From Bacteroidaceae bacterium (GTDB lineage Bacteria > Bacteroidota > Bacteroidia > Bacteroidales > Bacteroidaceae): DNA of 5,088 nucleotides. Shown in pieces: positions 1 through 5,088 of the stretch. The first letter of the stretch is position 1. Each line of letters begins with the position of its first letter. A model generated the notes under the pieces. The model worked only from the letters and a program-made list of their open reading frames with translations. It did no database searches and was not told the origin of the DNA. The stretch is from contig CAAGDO010000312.1 in assembly GCA_900768625.1 (NCBI GenBank), forward strand, positions 1 to 5,088, in the 5' to 3' direction. Both the position numbers and the translations under genes were made by a program.

Positions 1-1217
1 CTCACAAGGCCCTCATCGAGGCCGAGCTGGAGGCTCAGCGCAAGGAGATCATCTCCCACTTGGAGAAAGGTCAGATCCTGGAGGGTACTGTCAAGAACAT
101 TACGACCTACGGCGTCTTCGTCGATCTCGGTGGTGTTGACGGACTCATCCACATCACCGACCTCTCTTGGGGCCGCGTGAACGATCCCCACGAAATCGTT
201 CAGCTCGACCAGAAGCTCAACGTGGTTATCCTCGACTTCGATGAAGAGAAGAAGCGCATCGCTCTCGGTCTGAAGCAGCTCACTCCCCATCCTTGGGATG
301 CCCTCGATCCTAACCTCAAGGTAGGTGACAAGGTTAAGGGTAAGGTTGTCGTGATGGCTGACTACGGAGCATTCGTTGAAATCGCTCCGGGCGTAGAAGG
401 TCTTATCCACGTAAGCGAAATGAGCTGGAGCCAGCACCTCCGTTCTGCTCAGGACTTCCTGAAGGTAGGCGACGAGGTTGAAGCTGTTGTGCTCACGCTC
501 GACCGTCAGGACCGTAAGATGTCTCTCGGTATCAAGCAGCTCAAGGACGATCCTTGGAAGGACATCGAGGTGAAGTACCCCGTTGGCTCACGTCACCACG
601 CTAAGGTTCGCAACTTCACCAACTTCGGTGTATTTGTAGAACTCGAAGAAGGCGTTGACGGCCTCATCCACATCTCTGACCTCTCTTGGACCAAGAAGGT
701 TAAGCACCCCTCTGAGTTCACTCAGATTGGCGCTGACATCGAAGTTGTTGTTCTCGAAATCGACAAGGACAACCGTCGTCTTTCTCTCGGTCACAAGCAG
801 CTCGAAGAGAATCCTTGGGACGTATTCGAAGGCGTGTTCACTGAAGGCAGCATCCACGAGGGTACTATCGTAGAACTCTTGGATCGCGGTGCAGTTGTAC
901 AGCTCGAGTATGGAGTAGAAGGTTTCGCTACTCCCAAGCACCTCGTTAAGGAAGACGGTTCTCACGCCAAGGAAGGCGAGAAGCTCGCTTTCAAGGTGAT
1001 TGAGTTCAACAAGGACAGCAAGCGTATCATCCTTTCTCACAGCCGCACCTTCGAGGATGCACAGCGTGGTGAGGAGCGTGTTGAGCGCAAACCCCGCAAG
1101 CAGAACAACCGCAAGGAAGAGGCTATTCCCCAGATCCAGAACCAGGCTGCTACCACCTCTCTCGGTGAGAACGACGCTCTGGCTGCCCTCAAGGCTAAGA
1201 TGGAGAAGGGTGAGTAA
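1..1217 (+). CDS. rpsA: 30S ribosomal protein S1, C-terminal two-thirds (5' end outside window)
   Basis: S1 binds mRNA on the small ribosomal subunit and helps load it for initiation. The reading frame is already open at base 3 and runs to TAA at 1215-1217, so 404 residues are visible. The TTG at 60 is an internal leucine codon, not the start. Four S1 (OB-fold) repeats follow, at about bases 66-296, 315-557, 576-818 and 837-1052. Three carry the hallmark GLIHxS/TDLSW-type motif after a YGVFV or FGVFV strand. The last is divergent and has GFATPKHL instead. These should be the final four of the usual six domains. A charged tail of about 54 residues, rich in R, K, E and Q, ends the protein. Codon use is strongly biased (CTC for Leu, AAG for Lys), as expected of a very highly expressed gene. 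Identification is firm; only the 5' part is missing. Confidence 0.97.
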   Translation, partial: HKALIEAELEAQRKEIISHLEKGQILEGTVKNITTYGVFVDLGGVDGLIHITDLSWGRVNDPHEIVQLDQKLNVVILDFDEEKKRIALGLKQLTPHPWDALDPNLKVGDKVKGKVVVMADYGAFVEIAPGVEGLIHVSEMSWSQHLRSAQDFLKVGDEVEAVVLTLDRQDRKMSLGIKQLKDDPWKDIEVKYPVGSRHHAKVRNFTNFGVFVELEEGVDGLIHISDLSWTKKVKHPSEFTQIGADIEVVVLEIDKDNRRLSLGHKQLEENPWDVFEGVFTEGSIHEGTIVELLDRGAVVQLEYGVEGFATPKHLVKEDGSHAKEGEKLAFKVIEFNKDSKRIILSHSRTFEDAQRGEERVERKPRKQNNRKEEAIPQIQNQAATTSLGENDALAALKAKMEKGE

Positions 1218-1273
1218 TTCCCTGACATGACTTTCAATCCCTACTCACTGCGAGTAAGGACATGAAACAACAC

Positions 1274-1313
1274 AAGTTGCACTTCGTCGGAATGACGAGG
1301 TGCAACTTTTTTT
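1274..1313 (+). terminator. Intrinsic terminator of rpsA
   Basis: A 15-base-pair stem pairs 1274-1288 with 1294-1308 around the five-base loop GGAAT. There is one G·U wobble (1283/1299) and no mismatch. A run of seven T follows at 1307-1313, with its first two bases inside the stem. It lies 57 bases after the rpsA stop codon. The opposite strand lacks a matching T run, so it should act only on rightward transcription. It separates the ribosomal protein gene from the downstream gene cluster. Confidence 0.93.
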
Positions 1314-1398
1314 GGCACCATACAAAAGTAAGCTGAAAATCAGCACACAATCATCGCGATGAGCACTTTTAACGTCACGAGGAACATCCATTCGGCTA

Positions 1399-1414
1399 TA
1401 AATTCGTAATTTCG
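1399..1414 (+). promoter_or_regulatory. Possible Bacteroidetes-type -7 promoter element(s), two adjacent copies
   Basis: Two adjacent octamers, TAAATTCG (1399-1406) and TAATTTCG (1407-1414), each match the Bacteroidetes -7 consensus TAnnTTTG at all fixed positions but one. The second would place the transcript start near 1420, about 14 bases before the lipoprotein ATG. No convincing -33 TTTG lies at the expected distance upstream, so this rests on a half-motif in AT-rich DNA. The rest of the spacer 1314-1434 shows only a small five-pair hairpin at 1332-1344 and nothing else recognisable. Confidence 0.3.
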
Positions 1415-1434
1415 CAGAAAATACACTTTAGCAT

Positions 1435-1872
1435 ATGCTTCGAAAACTATTCCCGGCCCTGATTGTTGCCATGATAGCCCTTACGGCTTGCAACAACAAC
1501 CACAAGGGCAATGACTCTTCTGCCAAGGGTTCCGCTGATAGCCTTGATACTACAGCAACCGAACAAATGGCCGACTCCACTATCTACGGCACCTCAAGTG
1601 AAGACTTCGGCATGAGCACTTTCTCCTTGGTGACGGACAAGGGCGATACCCTTCAACTCTGCCGTACAGCCAATGACGGCACAGACGGAAAAATCTACGG
1701 TAGCGTGACGTACAACGAACGCTATGCCTTGACCACCCGCGACAACGGCGACGCCATAGGTGTGCTCATCAACCTCACCGAACTCGACCGTAAACTCAAA
1801 GACTACGAAATCCGCAACGGATGGCTCATTGTCAGCGGAGACACGGTTTCTCCTTCAAAATATCTGAATTGA
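1435..1872 (+). CDS. Small predicted lipoprotein of unknown function
   Basis: The 145-residue product starts with a lipoprotein signal peptide: basic residues R3 and K4, a hydrophobic stretch at about 5-16, and the lipobox L-T-A-C with the acylated cysteine at position 19. After cleavage it should be anchored in the inner or outer membrane. Residues 20-50 are a polar linker rich in N, S, D and T. Residues 55-145 form a small domain of probable beta strands with the recognisable run DGTDGKIYG and then RYALTTRDNG, followed by INLTELDRKLKDYEIRNG. I have the impression that this domain recurs in Bacteroidales hypothetical proteins, but I cannot name a family or function. The ATG at 1435 places the signal peptide correctly; no Shine-Dalgarno is visible. 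It is the first gene of the cluster, 32 bases before ribE. Confidence 0.85.
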   Translation: MLRKLFPALIVAMIALTACNNNHKGNDSSAKGSADSLDTTATEQMADSTIYGTSSEDFGMSTFSLVTDKGDTLQLCRTANDGTDGKIYGSVTYNERYALTTRDNGDAIGVLINLTELDRKLKDYEIRNGWLIVSGDTVSPSKYLN

Positions 1873-1904
1873 AACAATCCACAATAGAAAATCAGCACCC
1901 AACC

Positions 1905-2513
1905 ATGTTTTCAGGAATCGTTGAAACAATGGCACGCGTTGTGGCCATCGAACAAGACAAAGACAACAAACATTTCACCCTCGAATGCCCTTTCGGCCAT
2001 GAACTCACAATTGACCAAAGCGTGGCACACAATGGTGTGTGTCTCACTGTGGTAAGCCGCAATGGAGACCGATATGTGGTGACCGCCATGGACGAAACGC
2101 TCAAACGTTCAAACCTTGGTGAACTTAAAGTGGGCGATGAAGTAAACGTGGAACGCTCCATGCAGATGAACGGCCGCCTCGATGGTCATATCGTGCAGGG
2201 CCACGTTGATCAAACCGCCGTATGCACAGCCGTGGTAGATGCAAATGGCAGCCATGAATTTACGTTCAGCTACGAATCCACCCCCGAAATGGTGCAACGC
2301 GGTTATTTCACCGTCGACAAAGGTTCCGTGACTGTCAACGGCGTAAGTCTCACCGTATGCGAACCTACGGCCAATTCATTTAAGGTGTGCATTATCCCCT
2401 TCACTTTCGAACACACTAATTTCCACAATATCCAGGTGGGAACTCACGTCAACTTGGAATTCGACATCCTCGGCAAATACATCAGCCGTCTGGCCCAGTT
2501 GCAAGAAAAATAA
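1905..2513 (+). CDS. ribE: Riboflavin synthase, alpha chain
   Basis: This enzyme converts two molecules of 6,7-dimethyl-8-ribityllumazine into riboflavin plus a pyrimidinedione, the last step of riboflavin synthesis in the cytosol. The 202 residues match the usual length of about 200 and contain two tandem lumazine-binding domains (about 1-97 and 98-195). The diagnostic start MFSGIVE is present. By motif alignment to the E. coli enzyme, the ligand-contact residues are kept: S39, C46 and T48 in the first domain, H95 and H100 in GHIVQGHVD, and K139, S148 and T150 in the second. The C-terminal run NLEFDILGKYISRL is also typical. The frame is open upstream to an ATG at 1821 inside the lipoprotein gene, but family members begin at MFSGIVE, so 1905 is the start. 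The gene is also called ribC in E. coli. crcB follows after 20 bases. Confidence 0.97.
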   Translation: MFSGIVETMARVVAIEQDKDNKHFTLECPFGHELTIDQSVAHNGVCLTVVSRNGDRYVVTAMDETLKRSNLGELKVGDEVNVERSMQMNGRLDGHIVQGHVDQTAVCTAVVDANGSHEFTFSYESTPEMVQRGYFTVDKGSVTVNGVSLTVCEPTANSFKVCIIPFTFEHTNFHNIQVGTHVNLEFDILGKYISRLAQLQEK

Positions 2514-2533
2514 GAAGTGATCACATTCCCATC

Positions 2534-2896
2534 ATGCAAGAATTCATTTGCGTATTTATCGGCGGAGGCCTCGGAAGCCTCTGCCGTTTTGTCATCGGTA
2601 GCCATATACTGAAAAGCGCTTCCCACACTTTTCCTTGGTGCACATTGGCAACCAATGCCATAGGATGCCTCCTTATTGGCTTGCTCATCGGCTATTTCGA
2701 ACAACGCGGAGCGGGACTTCTCCCACTGCTGCTTGTCACAGGCTTCTGCGGGGGATTTACCACATTCTCCACTTTTTCCAATGAGACGGTACAGTTGCTG
2801 CGCCAAGGGTGCTATGGTCTATCGCTCACCTACGTGGGCATTTCACTCATCAGCGGCATAGCGCTCACAGCAACAGGATATCTGCTGGCGAAATGA
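2534..2896 (+). CDS. crcB: Fluoride-specific ion channel CrcB/FluC
   Basis: CrcB/FluC proteins are small membrane channels that let fluoride leave the cytoplasm and so protect enolase and other fluoride-sensitive enzymes. The 120-residue length is typical. Four membrane segments are visible at about 3-24, 36-56, 62-84 and 96-118. Family motifs are complete: GGGLGSLCRF near the N terminus, the pore asparagine N41 in TLATNAIG, and GFCGGFTTFSTFSNE at 70-84. The last of these holds the fluoride-lining phenylalanines (F78 and F81) and the region of the central sodium site. Only one copy is present, which fits the dual-topology homodimer form. It sits 20 bases after ribE and is probably cotranscribed with it. 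The gap is far too short to hold a crcB-type fluoride riboswitch, so expression is probably not directly fluoride-controlled here. Confidence 0.95.
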   Translation: MQEFICVFIGGGLGSLCRFVIGSHILKSASHTFPWCTLATNAIGCLLIGLLIGYFEQRGAGLLPLLLVTGFCGGFTTFSTFSNETVQLLRQGCYGLSLTYVGISLISGIALTATGYLLAK

Positions 2897-2993
2897 AGAT
2901 CAACCTCGATGATAAGTAGGTATTAGAAAATGCCACCCGCTGTTGTAAAAAACAATTCTGAACACTGACTTATGCCCAAACTCTTTTTGAACC

Positions 2994-3647
2994 ATGCGAA
3001 AAAAAGAACTCTACGAACAAATACTGGCCTACTTCAAGGCAACCATGGATGACACAGAAACTGAACTGCATTTCAGCAACCCTTTCGAACTATTAGTTGC
3101 CGTCATTCTCTCAGCGCAATGCACCGACAAACGCATCAATCAGGTGACTCCGGCACTGTTTTCTGACTACCCTACTCCTGAAGCAATGGCCGTTAGCACC
3201 CCAGAAGTAATCTACGAGTACATCCGCACTGTGAGTTACCCCAACAACAAAGCACGCCACCTTGTAGGCATGGCTCAAATGTTGGTAAAGGATTTTCATG
3301 GCGATGTTCCCTCCACTCTTGAAGAACTCACCCGTTTACCAGGTGTTGGAAGAAAAACGGCAAACGTCATACAGGCCGTAGCCTTCGGCAAAGCGGCCTT
3401 AGCTGTCGACACTCACGTGTTCAGAGTGAGTCATCGCCTTGGTTTGGTGCCTAAAAGCTGCACCACACCATACAGTGTGGAAATGGAACTTAAGAAACAC
3501 ATACCGACTGATATGGTTGCTGCTTCTCACTACTGGTTGCTACTTCACGGACGCTACACTTGTTTGGCCCGAAAGCCCAAATGCGAAAAATGCGGACTGA
3601 GTCATCTATGCAAAAGTGCTCCCATCTACCTACCAGCGAATTCCTGA
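2994..3647 (+). CDS. nth: Endonuclease III (DNA glycosylase/AP lyase)
   Basis: Nth removes oxidised pyrimidines from DNA and cuts the resulting abasic site, starting base excision repair. The 217 residues match the family length. The helix-hairpin-helix LPGVGRKTA at 115-123 carries the catalytic lysine K121. The catalytic aspartate D139 lies in AVDTHVFRV. The C-terminal iron-sulfur loop is intact, with cysteines 190, 197, 200 and 206 in the exact C-x6-C-x2-C-x5-C spacing of a [4Fe-4S] cluster. The start MRKKELYEQILAYF is as in Bacteroides relatives. The 97-base gap from crcB has no terminator hairpin and no good promoter. An octamer TCTTTTTG at 2982-2989 resembles the -7 element but lies too close to the ATG to be convincing. 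Confidence 0.97.
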   Translation: MRKKELYEQILAYFKATMDDTETELHFSNPFELLVAVILSAQCTDKRINQVTPALFSDYPTPEAMAVSTPEVIYEYIRTVSYPNNKARHLVGMAQMLVKDFHGDVPSTLEELTRLPGVGRKTANVIQAVAFGKAALAVDTHVFRVSHRLGLVPKSCTTPYSVEMELKKHIPTDMVAASHYWLLLHGRYTCLARKPKCEKCGLSHLCKSAPIYLPANS

Positions 3648-3670
3648 TATCCTCACCTTCATCCAACAAA

Positions 3671-4846
3671 ATGACAGAACTATACCCCGGACAGGGCATT
3701 CCCCGCCGGATTCTCTTCATGATGGCCGCCGTGAGCGGACTCACTGTGGCCAACTGTTACTACAACCAACCCTTACTTGAAGAAATCCGCCTGCACCTTC
3801 ATGCTACAGAAATGCAGGCAAATCTCATCACCTTCATCACTCAATTGGGCTACGCTCTCGGCCTACTCTTTATCATCCCACTGGCCGACAAGTTTTCAAG
3901 ACGAAGAATCGTCATAATCAATCTGTTTTTAGCAGCAACAATGTGCAGCCTTATAGCAGGAAGCGACAATATGGAAACCGTTTGGGCCGCTTCGCTAGTA
4001 CTTGGGTTATGTTCGGTAGTGCCACAAATTTTTGTCCCGATGGCCGGTCTGTTCTCTATGCCTCAAAACAAATCACGAAACATGGGTATTGTACTTTCAG
4101 GATTGCTCAGTGGAGTGCTCGGCGCACGCGTCATCAGCGGATATGTAGGAGAATTCACCGACTGGCGAACCATGTTTCAATCCGCTGCCATCATCATGCT
4201 AATTTGTCTATGGTGGGCCTATCGCACCATGCCCGTGATGCGTCCCAGTTTCTCAGGAAGCTACGCACAACTCATGCGATCCGTTTTCAGCATCTACACG
4301 TCCCATCCCGCCATCCGCATTTACTCTCTACGAGGCGGACTGGCCTTCGGCAGCATGATGTGCATCTGGTCGTGCATGGCATTTCATTTGGCCCAAGCTC
4401 CGTTTCATGCAGGTAGCGAACAAGTTGGTATGCTCGGACTTTGCGGCATGGCTGGCGCAGTAGCAGCCAGCGGTGTCGGTAAATACATACCTCGACTCGG
4501 CATCCATCGTTTTTGCCTTATCGGCACTACACTGCAATTTATAGCATGGACAATTTCCATCTACTTCGGCTACAGCTACATGGGACTCATTGCAGCCATC
4601 ATTCTAGTAGACATCGGAGCACAATGCCACCAGTTGAGCAACCAAAGCGGATGCCTGCAACTGGTGCCCAAGGCAACCAACCGAGCCAACACCATATTCA
4701 TGACACACCTGTTCATAGGAGGAAGTCTTGGCACACTTTGTGCCGGAATAGCCTGGAACCACGCGGGATGGACTGGAGTATGCCTCACAGGCTTCATCTT
4801 CGCAGCGGCCTCACTGATGGTCACCCTATGGAAAAGCGAATTCTGA
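3671..4846 (+). CDS. Major facilitator superfamily transporter, 12 membrane helices, substrate unknown
   Basis: The 391-residue product is a hydrophobic inner-membrane permease with about 12 predicted helices. The first (about 12-32) contains the motif VANCYYNQPLLEEI, typical of one branch of MFS drug/metabolite exporters. MFS motif A is present in the loop after helix 2 as PLADKFSRRR (70-79). Helix 5 has the glycine-rich run SGLLSGVLGARVISG, resembling motif C of proton-linked exporters. In the second half, DIGAQCHQLSNQSG (314-327) and the following TNRANTIFM are also seen in this branch. It is probably a proton-driven exporter, but the substrate cannot be read from sequence. The frame stays open upstream to 3560 within nth. 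The ATG at 3671 was chosen because it leaves a 23-base gap and puts the first helix at the expected distance from the N terminus. It is the last gene of the cluster. Confidence 0.92.
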   Translation: MTELYPGQGIPRRILFMMAAVSGLTVANCYYNQPLLEEIRLHLHATEMQANLITFITQLGYALGLLFIIPLADKFSRRRIVIINLFLAATMCSLIAGSDNMETVWAASLVLGLCSVVPQIFVPMAGLFSMPQNKSRNMGIVLSGLLSGVLGARVISGYVGEFTDWRTMFQSAAIIMLICLWWAYRTMPVMRPSFSGSYAQLMRSVFSIYTSHPAIRIYSLRGGLAFGSMMCIWSCMAFHLAQAPFHAGSEQVGMLGLCGMAGAVAASGVGKYIPRLGIHRFCLIGTTLQFIAWTISIYFGYSYMGLIAAIILVDIGAQCHQLSNQSGCLQLVPKATNRANTIFMTHLFIGGSLGTLCAGIAWNHAGWTGVCLTGFIFAAASLMVTLWKSEF

Positions 4847-4856
4847 ACAACATGAC

Positions 4857-4914
4857 ATGGCAATTATTCGTCGACTTTTGCAAATGAAAGAAAACGAACA
4901 ATTGCCATATTTTT
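4857..4914 (+). terminator. Probable intrinsic terminator after the transporter gene
   Basis: Bases 4857-4871 pair with 4894-4908: nine pairs, one A/C mismatch (4866/4899), then five more pairs, around a 22-base loop that can fold further (CTTT at 4875 with AAAG at 4887). Five T follow at 4910-4914. The stem starts 10 bases after the transporter stop codon. The stem is AT-rich and the loop long, so it is less certain than the rpsA terminator, but position and T run fit the end of the five-gene cluster. Confidence 0.7.
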
Positions 4915-4915
4915 G
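4908..4915 (+). promoter_or_regulatory. Exact match to the Bacteroidetes -7 promoter consensus, overlapping a terminator T run
   Basis: TATTTTTG fits TAnnTTTG at every fixed position. The nearest upstream TTTG (4877-4880) is 27 bases away, longer than the usual spacing, and the octamer coincides with the T run of the terminator. It may be chance. If real, it would drive transcription into the repeat array at the right end of the window. Confidence 0.2.
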
Positions 4916-4967
4916 ATTTATCAAATAGCTAAATACATACATAATCAACTGCATACGACGACGCCAA

Positions 4968-5088
4968 AGTACTCTAGGCAAAGTACTGCAGTACTTCCGC
5001 GTAAGTACTCGAGTAATCCTACGGGAGTACTGGAGTATTCCTACTGGAGTACTAGAGTATTCCTACTGGAGTACTGGAGTATTCCTAC
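4968..5088. repeat. 22-base tandem repeat array built on AGTACT, continuing past the window edge
   Basis: Five complete 22-base units lie head to tail at 4979, 5001, 5023, 5045 and 5067, preceded by a half unit starting at 4968. The consensus unit is an 8-mer TGGAGTAC, a near-identical 8-mer TGGAGTAT, then TCCTAC. The last three units differ from each other by one or two bases. The unit at 5001 has 5 mismatches to the last one, and the unit at 4979 has 8. The palindrome AGTACT (a ScaI site) occurs seven times, at 4968, 4982, 4990, 5004, 5026, 5048 and 5070. There are no spacers, so it is not a CRISPR array. 22 is not a multiple of three, and stop codons close most frames, so it is not coding. 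The stretch 4916-4967 before it is AT-rich and featureless. Function is unknown. Confidence 0.92.

Noticed and set aside
588..1040. 150-codon minus-strand open frame inside rpsA
   Set aside because: It is antisense to four conserved S1-domain coding segments and is explained by the strong codon bias of rpsA; no protein motif is visible.
1262..1336. 24-codon small ORF after rpsA
   Set aside because: It lies across the terminator hairpin and T run; its codons are simply the hairpin sequence.
1821..1904. In-frame upstream extension of riboflavin synthase starting inside the lipoprotein gene (28 extra residues)
   Set aside because: The extension has no homology-like features, while MFSGIVE at 1905 is the conserved N terminus of the family.
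2941..2960. Hairpin TTGT/ACAA around the A run between crcB and nth as a terminator
   Set aside because: The stem is only about four pairs, AT-rich and without a following T run.
3560..3670. In-frame upstream extension of the MFS transporter overlapping nth (37 extra residues)
   Set aside because: The overlap covers the iron-sulfur cysteine coding region of nth, the extension is polar and unlike MFS N termini, and the ATG at 3671 gives normal spacing.
4513..4887. 124-codon plus-strand frame overlapping the end of the MFS gene
   Set aside because: It is out of frame with a clear membrane protein, is rich in His, Arg and Pro as shadow frames are, and ends inside the terminator hairpin.
4968..5088. 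CRISPR array
   Set aside because: Repeats are directly abutting with no unique spacers, and the 22-base units carry internal subrepeats.
4968..5088. Repeat-encoded protein on either strand
   Set aside because: A 22-base period shifts frame in each unit. All three minus-strand frames hit TAG within the array, and the forward frames hit stops or are too short.

Overview
The window looks like chromosomal DNA of a Bacteroidales bacterium, most likely Prevotella or a close relative. Three observations point this way. The ribosomal protein S1, riboflavin synthase and endonuclease III sequences read like those of Bacteroides/Prevotella. No gene has a Shine-Dalgarno sequence. The few promoter-like sites resemble the Bacteroidetes -7 element TAnnTTTG. 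The genus is inferred from sequence impression, not from a search. All genes are on the + strand.

Layout: (1) 1-1217 is the 3' two-thirds of rpsA (30S ribosomal protein S1; four S1 domains and a charged tail), closed by a strong intrinsic terminator at 1274-1313. (2) 1314-1434 is a non-coding spacer with weak promoter-like sites just before the next gene. (3) 1435-4846 is a run of five closely packed genes: a small lipoprotein of unknown function (1435-1872), riboflavin synthase ribE (1905-2513), the fluoride channel crcB/fluC (2534-2896), endonuclease III nth (2994-3647) and a 12-helix major facilitator transporter (3671-4846). Gaps are 32, 20, 97 and 23 bases, and no internal terminator is visible, so they may be one transcription unit, possibly with a second start before nth. 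(4) 4857-4914 is a probable intrinsic terminator ending this unit. (5) 4968-5088 is a non-coding 22-base tandem repeat array built on the palindrome AGTACT. It runs off the right edge of the window.

The genes are ordinary housekeeping or accessory functions: translation, flavin synthesis, fluoride export, base excision repair and transport. They do not form an obvious pathway, and their clustering looks like a loose housekeeping operon. I see no sign of a novel multi-gene system. The feature most worth a second look is the repeat array at the right end: paired AGTAnT boxes spaced 8 and 14 bases apart, with units that become more degenerate toward the transporter gene.
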